IMG/VR virus record: IMGVR_UViG_3300023180_000390
Location: 1-24,188 of that record
Strand: one strand, 5' to 3'
Origin: a virus
Length of the DNA stretch: 24,188 nucleotides
The position numbers and the translations under genes were made by a program. Positions 10,901-16,751 of this stretch are shown one piece after another. The stretch's first letter is position 1, and every line of letters starts with the position of its first letter. Below the pieces are notes generated by a model. The model was given only the letters and a program-made list of their open reading frames with translations, had not been told where the DNA came from and ran no database searches.

Positions 10901-13900
10901 CTTTATTGTTGGTTTCTCTTCGATTACGGGTATTGCTAATACAACAGGAATTACCACAAATTCATTGATATTTGGTCCATCGGTTCCTTCAAGTACTACG
11001 GAAGTTATTGGAATTTCTACAAATTATACATTCTTCATCGGTCAGGTTATTGGTGGTGGATCCACAGTAATTACTGGGGTAGGAAACACTTCAATTCTCA
11101 CCGTTGGTGCTGGCATATTCTCTGGAGATAATACTGGTTTTGGAACCATCACATCTATTGGAATCAATTCGATTACTTCAACAGAGACGATTCCAGGTGG
11201 ATCGGATATAATTTACTACTCGACAGATGAATCTTATGCTATAGAGTTGGATGGAGTTTCTACTGCATCTACAATGAGGCAATCGTACTCCACAGGAATA
11301 ACGACTGATATCTGCCCAACAACAGTATATGCAATTAGATTATCTAAAGATCAGTTTAAGTTATCTGGAACTGCTGGAGGAAGTGGTATTGGTTTAACTT
11401 TCACTTCTATTGGAAGTGGAAATCGCCATGAACTTGAGATGAAGAAGAAACTTGAAAAAACTCTAATTACAATTGATGGAGTAACACAATATCCTTTAAT
11501 GTATACTCCACTGACCTATACTTTAGAGAATAACAGTGCTACCATTGGTGCAGGTATAACCTTCCTCTCTCTTTCTGGAATTTCTTCAATTAAACCAAAA
11601 GATATTCTCAAGATAGATGATGAATTCTTAAATATCAAAAACGTTGGACTAGGAACAACTAATGTTGGTCCTATTGATGGAACTGGAGATGTACCAGTTA
11701 TTGAGGTTTCTAGAGGATTTGTTGGTTCTTCAGCAACTACACACTCTAATGGAAGTGTTGTTAGAATTTATAAGGGTGCATATAACATAGTTGGAAATAA
11801 AATTCACTTTACCGAGGCACCAGATGGTAAAGGTAATAATAATAGATTAAACTCAAGTAATCTTGCACTACCTAAATCGTCATTCAATGGAAGAGTTTAT
11901 TTACGTAAAGATTATACTGATAATAAAATTTATGATGATATTTCATTAGAGTTCAATGGAATTGGAAGAACCTTTACAGTATATAAAGAGGGTCAAAATA
12001 CAACTGGTTTAGAGGCTGGTAGCAATCTAGTCTTTATTAATGATATATTCCAGACTCCAGATACCCCAAATAATGCTGGTAATAATTACTTCTTTGAAGA
12101 AACAGAGTCAACTGGAATTTCTAGCGTAACATTTACTGGTATTAAGAGACCTAATACGGATGATACTATCATTATTGAATCTGATGTAAATCAAAACCAA
12201 TTACCACGAGGTGGCGTTGTTATATCTATCGCACAGACTGGTGGATTGGGTTATGCTCCACCAATTGGAGCAAAACTCAGAGCAGAAACCACTGGAGGTG
12301 TGATTACAAATATTGTCGGAGTTCCAACTTACGGACAAGCATATCAAATTAGTACATCAGTTTACAATCAAAATACTGGTATACTTGAAGTTACAACATC
12401 ATCACCACATAAATTTACTGGATCTGAAAATGATGTTTACTTAGAAAACTTAGAGTTTTCATGTGATTCGGCACATGCTGGAGTTACTACTACGATTTTC
12501 CCAGATGGAACACTTGGCAACGTATTTCCTGTTGTGGGAGTTGTTTCAGCAACAACATTTAATGTCAACATTGGTGTAAGTACCATAGCACATAGTTATG
12601 TTGGACAGGGAACAGCATATCAATATTACAGCAAACTAACCTTTGGATCTGGATATTATAATAATGTTTCTATTGGAGTTTCAAACGTATACTATCCACA
12701 TAGATTTGTCTCTGCTGGTATTAATTCAATTACAGACGATACAACAGCAACTCACACAGCAACTGATGCGGATTATGATCCAGTAACTGGTATTCTTGTT
12801 CTCACAATAGACAATCATGGTTTAACAACATCTAATACTATTGAATTTGACGATAATTCACTATCCTTTAGGTGCTCTAGTGATAATTATCAAACGGTAA
12901 GAACTTACCCAAGACCTACAGATCCAGTTTCTGGTATTTCAACCACAATTCTATCTACAACAACTAATACAATAACAGTTAATATTGGTGAAACTGGAGG
13001 AACAGGAGCACAAATTGATGTTTCTGTTGGAGCTGGTGGAACACTAATTCCATCAATTGTTGATGGGGGACAAGGATATGGTGATATTGTTTTTGATATC
13101 AATGATCCATCATATGAAAATCTTCCTGTAATAGGTGTTTCCCGTCTAGGACTTGGCAATACAACTCAAACTGGTATTGGATTGTCAATGACTCTTGAAG
13201 TTGGTCCAAGTTATGCAGCAACTGGCATTGGATCAACATACTTCCAAATTCGCTCATATGAAATTACAAAACCAGGATATTCATATAGGGTTGGTGATGT
13301 CTTTAAAGTTGTTGGGTTGGTAACTGATTCCAGATTATCTTCTCCAATTGAAGAACTTCAGTTTACAGTTACTGATGTATTTGAAGATTCATTTGCTTCT
13401 TGGCAATTGGGTGAATTTGATTTTATTGATAGTATTTCTTCACTGCAAGATGGGAACAGAACCAGATTCCCACTTTATAAGAACAGCCAGTTGTTGAGTT
13501 TCCAAAAAAATACCTCTGACGTTGATTCGGCATTAATTGATTTGGATTCGATTCTTTTAATCTATGTGAATGGGGTAATGCAAGAGCCAGTAGTTTCATA
13601 TGAATTTACTGGTGGAACTACATTTAGATTCAAAGAAGCACCAAAATCAAGTGATAAAATTGACATCTTCTTCTATAGAGGAACAAGAGATGAAGACAGT
13701 ATCGAAGTTAATGTTAATGAAACGATAAAACCTGGAGATGACGTTCAGATTTTAAAGAATGATGACATTCCACAAACTGTAGGACAGGATTCAAGGATTG
13801 TTTCTGAGATATTCTCTGCCGATATAATCAGAACAGGTATATATCTTGGTGATGGTATTGATGACACAAACTACAAACCAATTGATTGGTCTAAGCAAAA

Positions 13901-15161
13901 GAGAGATCTTCTATTAAATGACAACGTTCAGTCTAAAGTAAGAGATTCTTTAGAGGGAATGGTGTTCCCAACAGGAAAAGTCATACAAGATTTCTCTTCT
14001 ACAGATCTTGAAATATTCCTGGATAATTCGCAATTCTTCAACTATGAAGAAAATGAATCTAGTATTGGAATTCAAGATTTCTCTTCAATATTAATTCAAG
14101 GTGGTAATGATCCAGTTTCAGCTGCATTTACAGCAAATGTCTCTGCTGGCGGATCAATTTCTTCAGTCACAGTTCTTGATGGTGGATCTGGATATGATCC
14201 AGGATCTGTTATTGATCTAATAATTGCAAATCCAATAGGTGGAATCGGAACTATATTCAAATATGATGTTAAGAGAAGACCAGGAGTTCTTGGAATTGGG
14301 TCTGATGTTATTATCGGTATTGATACTTCATCGATTTCTGTCGGTCAAGCAATTAGATCTATTCCTAATGTTTTAGATACTACAGTTACAGTAACTGGTA
14401 TTTCTAGTGGTTCTGATGGATCTGTATCATTGAGTAAAAATGCATCAAATACCACAGTCCTTACTAGATCTTTTGATTTTGGTAGATATCAAGATCAGTC
14501 AGTTGCAATTGGATCTGCATTTGTTTCCAATTCTGGTATTGTAACTTTGACCTCTATTTCTAATGCTGGAGCTGGTTATACAGTTTCCCATCCACCCGAT
14601 ATAACAGTTTCTTCACCAAATTATGCAAGTGAATTGATTACTGGAATTAGATTTGTTGAAGGATTTAGTGGAATTATCACTGGAATAACAACAAATACTG
14701 GAACTGGAGGAAATCCACTATCCTTAACTTTCCATGTTTTATATGATTCTGTATCAGATATTAATTCATTAATCGAAAATTATCCAATTTATGTTTTTGA
14801 CACTCATGTTGGAAATGGAGTAACATCTATCGATAGTGGTGATTCTACATTAGTTGGTATTGGAACTACATTTGCAGACAATATCTACAAGATTCACTCT
14901 ATCACTAGAGATAATCTAACTGGCATTATAACTAGCAATATTCTTTCAACTACAGATGTTACTGGTATTCATACAATGCCTGGTAGTGTATGTGGAAGAT
15001 TCTCTTGGGGAAGACTCTCTGGTTTTGAGAGAACGTCTTCATCTATTGGTGTTGCCGTTTCTGGATACACAGTTAATCCTGGTCTTACTACCTTCCCAAC
15101 ACTACAGAGACGTGGTTATGGACTTAGAGATACTGGTGCCCTAAGAAAAGACCTTGGGTAA
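1956..15161 (+). CDS. 7: Giant gp7-like baseplate wedge protein with large modular insertions
   Basis: A single uninterrupted 4401-residue frame, about four times the length of T4 gp7 (1032). It carries pieces of the T4 gp7 C-terminal wedge domain: SKGTDESFRILFNVLYG at 203-219 (T4 STKGIEASYKFLFKVLYN), LVGQ at 257-260 with the following beta region to about 315 (T4 LVGQTIYTATG), then, some 2,000 residues later, W2373-DDTGKLN, DYYQNLSY at 2391-2398 and LVHPTG at 2416-2421 (T4 FVHPVG). The N-terminal half of T4 gp7 is not seen. Between the blocks lie repeated beta-rich modules and a YHYH-like domain (1229-1345). After them come about 1,960 more residues with further modules. No signal peptide or transmembrane segment is evident. 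Role inferred: wedge core plus peripheral baseplate surface. Starts 9 bases after gp6 and shares a late operon with gp8. Confidence 0.85.
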   Translation: MITTGFDARVKVQQIIENQLPEFLLSESPKSVDFLKQYYVSQEYQGGPIDIAENLDQYLNLNNLSPEVITGTTTLTSSVSESDDVIYVESTKGFPKQYGLFKIDNEIITYTGITNNSFTGCIRGFSGVTNYRNETNPEELVFSTSDAASHSNESNVENLSALFLKEFYKKLKYLLAPGFEDVDFVSELDVNNFIKSARSFYLSKGTDESFRILFNVLYGVTPKVINLEDFLLKSSDAEFIRREILVTERISGDPLRLVGQMIRNIDDSATGPVSEVEIITRNKKTFYKIQLFSGYDEKSLIEGTFKITPSSIVSDNVSIGSSVITVDSTIGFPESGNLVSGSNTITYTDKSINQFFGCQGVDTSINPSDNIRSDKIIYGYENGDPSKRVELRVTGVLSDIESPEKFNLLLEGDNISVKNLGDKVENNNENNKQFSFNSWIYNVRSRYEVNSFNNNQLTLFEQPDISSLKVGDTVDVLDRNSENIVVADAVVTAINSKLVEINKNITGVVSNRRLSIRRKYAYATSSNTPLRVPNIISNVQNTYNEDDKFIYVASNSLPDYQIKKKLSTANISITASSNLDNIFQNYNGLTDLYSVLSFNDDVPFVTGDAIIYHGDQDAFPELVLGNTYYVEVLEESGRKNKIRLYNARSFISSQNYVEFGKYEVVSNHNFTILQHYNKTLVPKKSLSKFPLDPNIKTETNVPTEVGVVGKLINGVDIINYKSNDRIYYGPIDSLKIYNSGDDYDVINPPSIVISGPVGFGTTAEAQAVVSGSVKSVIVDPQNFNINRVLSVTVTGGNGNGAKLQHVLSKQFREIEFNGTQVGLAATGGVDISNETITFLERHNLQDGEKIVYNPAGNQPLGIGSFKFSNTDQGRYLVNGATYYPQVINTRAIHLYETEEDYLAGINTVGFTTINTGGTHRFRLFDAKDVISEIRVIDPGSGYENRRLRVKTSGISTEYNKIVFNNHGFKDGDLVNYSYETSEIVGLTSSKQYRVIKLNDSDFQLADAGSVGAATTDFERRKFVKFESTGSGYQEFSYPPVQIIIDAEFTGSSIGTITATPQVRGQIVDAYLYDGGTNYGSNILNFHKKPSLSIRNGVGAELKPIIKSGSIVAVEVQNGGKYYNAAPDLVVNGNGSGCKLRAVVIDGTIKDVIIINRGVNYEDKNTSISVIPPGKNAVIEPNVRYLSVNNLGKFSDEILSEYEDNLSYGVVGYSTEREGNSFSDPNPDTGHSKVIGWAYDGNPIYGPYGYSDPEDNNSSIVALKTGYNESISNVYNRPSTSVFPLGFFSDDYKYVNNGDLDEHNGRFAKTPEYPEGVYAYYVGVATAAPTGKLVPKFPYFIGNTFRSTPAENIVDQSFDFNNSSLVRNTFPYRTNQKYSGSDFIVESNEFFNQITTVESVSEGGIETVTVLNPGQDYKIGNLVTFENEGTNGGGASAEVSKLEGYNISKIETTYDDFESSVVTWQDKQTLRVYTPSFHSFSSGDNISISGVSTFLNGLVDSHKIGISSERSSLAEDIPANVGVVTDIYVSSIGLNVGSGTTIGIGTELFSVLNRFDSDNILRVRRGNATISHSSGDIVDYFTDSFTISLSSEYFESTKNKKTYFNPKQSVGVGINTGTETSTSFYIGNTLKTVSIPVQSIYIPNHSFRNNQKLLLSIPQSANALTASDTSSGSTFDLPNSGSSQYVYVINKSKDFIGLTTQVGLTSTSGGLFFTANGSDNYEYSLDTTYPELTCTARRIKAKVSISTDHGLEDRDKINLTVKPKQTVGVGSSDLIRIKYNASNKKLLVNTVGFSSSKVDITTDKIYIGDHNLSSGQKVFYDSSDLVASGLTTGSYFVYKVDSNNIKLAETYNDVFANPPVIVSIGNSGGSGQELSLINPQLKITNNNNISINLPDSSLDGYKFKLYYDQDLNSEFVSTGSTSSFNLQGSSSNSITINHDDSLPTKLYYSFEKDGILIEPDIDVKNYSEILYVDSFYNGEYEVFGIGNTTFNISLNEIPERLSYQSSDCEVIEYDTSSLNASGPIKNINIISSGFNYKVLPRIVGLSTGSAVSVGSNAVLRANTKDIGKINEYRIINEGFDYSSDKTLRPQAEIPTLLTLTGSQKIENIDVVDGGKNYISAPSLIIINMYDRTLVDSGLLVANFKGNTIVSVDVVEEPKGLDDVEHRIFTINNSNGIQVERILSYSNGIVECELSTPPIDGFINPPFKSGDRIFVEGIKKQDFTDALGNVTSPGTGFNSADNGYNFFEVTEYTNSNPAILKYNIGEFTENAGTAVTIQTTSFNSIIKEQNYPVFRITRVPSLFFDGELLRVNDTATDLEVKTVKKNFIKVTGDYKIEIGDQIKGVNSGNYAIIDNIYRNENRFTIDYSNKKEFDWKDDTGKLNLDLQVLPNNDYYQNLSYTIKSTIEYEEMRDKVNQLVHPTGLKNFADTEILSKADVSIASSISLLPVLDFVSERRVDTINNFDLALDYDPTQDSSRFIIFKNKKLADYIECRSNRVLQIDDISGRFSSSEFNKETFTDTIEYPITDFYSKFLVQVMDEEKRSTQVSEVVVLNDYQGTFTLNKIDLFTDEKIGDFSGDFGSVGDPILRFTPINPNDFNYNLKIYRESFTSDPFTIGIGFTEIGFTRLSAITENVGPSSGNGLLGVSTTVFQAQSALYDTVYAFAHVVDTVTNESNYFEIAGHYDGQDTYLSEFYFDTKKTSVSGNYIGTFGLNVDGGVISLSFENENSNNNVRVKTKVVGIGSTSAGVGTYRYTVDGQIDGTERTARLDSQYSITSGISTIITFDSILDSTLKSIIKVSVGSTVALHNLLVVADQTRTNIQHSPFISVGSQTGIGTFGSEMVGTDVVVKFYPDSDYSSDDITVQSFNQFIYTDIDEFNVPEDFTYGNAVENITNAFYGSINEFGKDKLDFDLNYNRIPIFEKTFNPNNSSVLDRATGIFSIDNHFFETGEELIYTPNSTLIGIDGEPMGIGETIVSGSTFTGDFIVGFSSITGIANTTGITTNSLIFGPSVPSSTTEVIGISTNYTFFIGQVIGGGSTVITGVGNTSILTVGAGIFSGDNTGFGTITSIGINSITSTETIPGGSDIIYYSTDESYAIELDGVSTASTMRQSYSTGITTDICPTTVYAIRLSKDQFKLSGTAGGSGIGLTFTSIGSGNRHELEMKKKLEKTLITIDGVTQYPLMYTPLTYTLENNSATIGAGITFLSLSGISSIKPKDILKIDDEFLNIKNVGLGTTNVGPIDGTGDVPVIEVSRGFVGSSATTHSNGSVVRIYKGAYNIVGNKIHFTEAPDGKGNNNRLNSSNLALPKSSFNGRVYLRKDYTDNKIYDDISLEFNGIGRTFTVYKEGQNTTGLEAGSNLVFINDIFQTPDTPNNAGNNYFFEETESTGISSVTFTGIKRPNTDDTIIIESDVNQNQLPRGGVVISIAQTGGLGYAPPIGAKLRAETTGGVITNIVGVPTYGQAYQISTSVYNQNTGILEVTTSSPHKFTGSENDVYLENLEFSCDSAHAGVTTTIFPDGTLGNVFPVVGVVSATTFNVNIGVSTIAHSYVGQGTAYQYYSKLTFGSGYYNNVSIGVSNVYYPHRFVSAGINSITDDTTATHTATDADYDPVTGILVLTIDNHGLTTSNTIEFDDNSLSFRCSSDNYQTVRTYPRPTDPVSGISTTILSTTTNTITVNIGETGGTGAQIDVSVGAGGTLIPSIVDGGQGYGDIVFDINDPSYENLPVIGVSRLGLGNTTQTGIGLSMTLEVGPSYAATGIGSTYFQIRSYEITKPGYSYRVGDVFKVVGLVTDSRLSSPIEELQFTVTDVFEDSFASWQLGEFDFIDSISSLQDGNRTRFPLYKNSQLLSFQKNTSDVDSALIDLDSILLIYVNGVMQEPVVSYEFTGGTTFRFKEAPKSSDKIDIFFYRGTRDEDSIEVNVNETIKPGDDVQILKNDDIPQTVGQDSRIVSEIFSADIIRTGIYLGDGIDDTNYKPIDWSKQKRDLLLNDNVQSKVRDSLEGMVFPTGKVIQDFSSTDLEIFLDNSQFFNYEENESSIGIQDFSSILIQGGNDPVSAAFTANVSAGGSISSVTVLDGGSGYDPGSVIDLIIANPIGGIGTIFKYDVKRRPGVLGIGSDVIIGIDTSSISVGQAIRSIPNVLDTTVTVTGISSGSDGSVSLSKNASNTTVLTRSFDFGRYQDQSVAIGSAFVSNSGIVTLTSISNAGAGYTVSHPPDITVSSPNYASELITGIRFVEGFSGIITGITTNTGTGGNPLSLTFHVLYDSVSDINSLIENYPIYVFDTHVGNGVTSIDSGDSTLVGIGTTFADNIYKIHSITRDNLTGIITSNILSTTDVTGIHTMPGSVCGRFSWGRLSGFERTSSSIGVAVSGYTVNPGLTTFPTLQRRGYGLRDTGALRKDLG
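2517..2900 (+). other. gp7 conserved wedge block 1 (residues ~188-315)
   Basis: This part of the giant protein aligns by eye with the T4 gp7 C-terminal region: NNFIKSARSFYLSKGTDES, then FRILFNVLYG, then L257-V-G-Q, and a beta segment KKTFYKIQLFSGYDEKSLIEG corresponding to T4's GKLQWTVTIHNLLGRLIAG. In T4 the same protein continues to the HPVG block within about 150 residues of the KVLYN motif; here it is interrupted. Confidence 0.75.
4170..5435 (+). repeat. Cluster of six 'GxGY' protein repeat modules in the gp7-like protein
   Basis: Six copies of a pattern roughly [VI]-x-[VI]-x-(D/N)-x-G-x-x-Y, followed by a Pro/Gly-rich turn and another strand. The core residues are SGDDY (739-743), PGSGY (938-942), TGSGY (1028-1032), GGTNY (1074-1078), GGKYY (1118-1122) and RGVNY (1156-1160). 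The last three are spaced about 40 residues apart, suggesting a regular beta-solenoid or tandem small beta-domain. More copies occur at 1412-1416, 2031-2035, 2112-2116, 3429-3433, 3704-3708, 4076-4080 and 4204-4208 of the same protein. Confidence 0.75.
5640..5993 (+). other. YHYH-like domain within the gp7-like protein
   Basis: Residues about 1229-1346 match the YHYH family pattern in order: GWAYDGNPIYGP (1235-1246), a PLGFFSDDYKY segment, DLDEHNGRF (1298-1306), TPEYPEGVYAYY ending at 1320, and FPYFIGNTF (1336-1344). The namesake Tyr-His-Tyr-His is YAYY here (1317-1320), so both histidines are lost. The domain function is not established. It sits between two GxGY repeat clusters as an insert in the wedge protein, consistent with a surface or binding module. 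Confidence 0.8.
9069..9290 (+). other. gp7 conserved wedge block 2 (residues ~2372-2445)
   Basis: WKDDTGKLN, DYYQNLSYTIKS (2391-2402), EEMRDKVNQLVHPTGLKNF and ADTEI form a continuous conserved block. It corresponds to the T4 gp7 stretch SYYVMKIKSNLPSSRWK followed by FVHPVG. Variants of 'YYQ-SY-I-S ... LVHP-G' are widespread in tail and baseplate proteins of marine phages. This is where the gp7 wedge core resumes after the long insertion. Confidence 0.75.
12375..12575 (+). repeat. Cys/FPDG module, copy 1 of a diverged internal duplication
   Basis: Residues 3474-3540 of the giant protein: TGILEVTTSSPHKF, then LEFSC (Cys3503), TTIFPDG, and FNVNIG at the end. It is one residue shorter than copy 2 and keeps the same order of landmarks. 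At DNA level the copies have diverged, so the duplication is old or reached by modular exchange. Confidence 0.65.
12786..12989 (+). repeat. Cys/YPRPTDP module, copy 2 of a diverged internal duplication
   Basis: Residues 3611-3678: TGILVLTIDNHGL, LSFRCSSDNYQTV (Cys3640), TYPRPTDP, and ITVNIG at the end. A 'CxxD...YPR..DP...VNVG' module is, from memory, common in large tail proteins of marine T4-like phages. Copy 1 lies 137 residues upstream in the same protein. Confidence 0.65.
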
Positions 15162-15192
15162 TTAATTATAAATATAGAAAAAAGCTCTCAAG
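15162..15192 (+). other. Only intergenic gap in the window (31 bases)
   Basis: An AT-rich spacer between the giant gp7-like gene and gp8. It holds the late promoter element and no recognisable hairpin terminator. Everywhere else, genes abut within 9 bases or overlap. Confidence 0.8.
15167..15174 (+). promoter_or_regulatory. T4-type late promoter (TATAAATA) before gp8
   Basis: An exact TATAAATA in the only intergenic gap, correctly oriented for gp8. With T4 late promoter geometry, transcription would start around 15179-15182, leaving a leader of only about 11-14 bases before the gp8 ATG at 15193. The leader has no clear Shine-Dalgarno sequence. Placement in the sole gap makes this the better of the two late-promoter candidates. 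Confidence 0.7.
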
Positions 15193-16749
15193 ATGGCGGC
15201 AATTGTAACAGATCAGTTTAGAATATTAAATGCAGGGAACTTTGTAGATTCTGTTAGTGACCCTAATAATTCTTATTATGTATTTTTAAGTCTACCCAAT
15301 CCAAATGCTGTTGGATTTGGAAGGTCTACAACTTGGGATTCTAATACTCCAAATCCTGTTGATAATCTAAACTACTTAAATCATGTAAAAGATACAATGA
15401 TTTTTGGTAAGAAAATTACCGCTAATGATGTTCGTAGATTGGTGAGAAGAGTTGATTGGAGGCAGGGCACTGTTTATGAAATGTATCGCCATGATTACAG
15501 TGTAAGTAATACTTCTCCACAAACAAATTCGACTAGATTATATGATTCAAATTACTATGTAATTAATAGCGACTACAGAGTTTATATTTGTATTGACAAT
15601 GGTGCATCTTCTGCAAATCCAGCAGGAAACTTTTCACAAGATGAACCAACATTTATTGATTTAGAGCCAACAAGAGCTGGTGAAAGTGGTGATGGATACG
15701 TTTGGAAATATCTATTTACAGTTTCTCCAAGTGATATTATTAAATTTGATTCTATTGAATATATTCCCGTTCCCAACAATTGGGATACAACCACCGATGC
15801 ACAGATACAGGCGGTTAGAGAAAATGGGGATTCTTTAGTAAATGAAAACCAAATTAAAAAAGTTTATATTCAAAATCAGGGTGCTGGATATAACACAACC
15901 GATACTGAGTTAGATATTTTGGGAGATGGTGAAGGTGGAAGAGTTGTTGTTGATGTAACAGGTGGTAAGATTACTGATGTTACCGTTTCATCTGGTGGAA
16001 AAAATTATTCTTATGGAAGAGTTGACCTCTCAACTATTAATAGTGGAGCAACAGAATTTGCACATTTGATCCCCATTATTCCTCCATCCAGAGGGCATGG
16101 ATATAATCTTTATGAAGAACTTGGAACTGATAGAGTTTTAATTTATTCCCGATTTGATGACTCGACTAAAGATTTTCCTTTAGATACCAGATTCGCACAG
16201 ATTGGCATCATCAAAAACCCAACAAGAATTGGATCCGCATCTTCTATTTTCTCCGAAAATCAATTTTCAAATCTGAATGGATTAAAGTTAACTTCGGTTT
16301 CAAATCCATCCGATGCTGTTCCTGGCACAAGAATTTATCAAACAGTAACAGGTGTTGGTACAGCAACTGGATACATTGCTTCATATGATACTGAAACAAG
16401 TGTTCTAAAGTATTTTTCCGATAGATCTCTTTACTTTAATCAGAGTTCTTATGATCAAAAAGATTCCAGAAATCTTATTAATGAGGCAACAAAAGTTGAT
16501 TTTAGTATAAGTGGAGGAACGATTACTTCAACTAATAACTTTAGTGGAGCAATTGATTCTACCTTTACTGGTATAACAACAACAGTTACATCAACTAAGA
16601 GAGTCAATCTTGCAACAGAATTCAATAACGGCATATCTCTTCCTGAAATAAATAAAGGATCAGGGGAAATTATTTACGTTGATAATAGACCCAGAGTTTC
16701 TAGAAACCCTCGTCAAAAAGAAGATATTAAAATCATACTGGAATTCTAA
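15193..16749 (+). CDS. 8: Baseplate wedge protein gp8
   Basis: A 518-residue homologue of T4 gp8 (334 residues), the dimeric wedge protein that binds gp7, gp10 and gp6. Clear family landmarks: IVTDQFRILNAGNF near the N-terminus (T4 IVTSKFRTEKMLNF), RRVDW (T4 RRDW), GDGYVWKYLF at 166-175 (T4 GDGYVWEYLF), EYIPVPNNW at 189-197, a QIGIIKNPT segment (T4 QISIITNP), and the C-terminal GEIIYVDNRP at 491-500 before KEDIKIILEF (T4 GEMIYMENRP ... EEINILFTF). The extra length is mostly two inserts: about 100 residues after position 197 containing two GxGY modules, and about 150 residues before the C-terminal signature. It sits behind a late promoter, and the next gene starts two bases after its stop. The ATG at 15193 lacks a good ribosome binding site but matches the conserved N-terminus. 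Confidence 0.95.
   Translation: MAAIVTDQFRILNAGNFVDSVSDPNNSYYVFLSLPNPNAVGFGRSTTWDSNTPNPVDNLNYLNHVKDTMIFGKKITANDVRRLVRRVDWRQGTVYEMYRHDYSVSNTSPQTNSTRLYDSNYYVINSDYRVYICIDNGASSANPAGNFSQDEPTFIDLEPTRAGESGDGYVWKYLFTVSPSDIIKFDSIEYIPVPNNWDTTTDAQIQAVRENGDSLVNENQIKKVYIQNQGAGYNTTDTELDILGDGEGGRVVVDVTGGKITDVTVSSGGKNYSYGRVDLSTINSGATEFAHLIPIIPPSRGHGYNLYEELGTDRVLIYSRFDDSTKDFPLDTRFAQIGIIKNPTRIGSASSIFSENQFSNLNGLKLTSVSNPSDAVPGTRIYQTVTGVGTATGYIASYDTETSVLKYFSDRSLYFNQSSYDQKDSRNLINEATKVDFSISGGTITSTNNFSGAIDSTFTGITTTVTSTKRVNLATEFNNGISLPEINKGSGEIIYVDNRPRVSRNPRQKEDIKIILEF
15871..16008 (+). repeat. Two GxGY modules inserted in gp8
   Basis: Residues 227-272 of gp8 contain QNQGAGY (227-233) and ITDVTVSSGGKNY (260-272), the same repeat seen many times in the upstream giant protein. 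T4 gp8 lacks this segment between its EYI-VP motif and its NP motif. The two cores are 40 residues apart. Confidence 0.75.
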
Positions 16750-16751
16750 AG

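Noticed and set aside
12000-13000. A diversity-generating retroelement target in the giant fibre-like region
   Set aside because: No reverse transcriptase or template repeat is visible in the window, and no C-type lectin-like variable end is recognisable.
10840-13260. Recurrent DNA words (ATTGGTATTGGA-like) considered as a CRISPR array or DNA-level repeat
   Set aside because: They are irregularly spaced and encode the recurring Ile-Gly-Ile-Gly-x-Thr peptide; there are no equal-length spacers.
1956-15161. Possibility that the 4401-residue frame is an assembly fusion of several genes
   Set aside because: The frame is open throughout, composition and module types are uniform from end to end, and no internal ribosome binding site plus gene start was seen. 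A misassembly across repeats cannot be fully excluded without read data.
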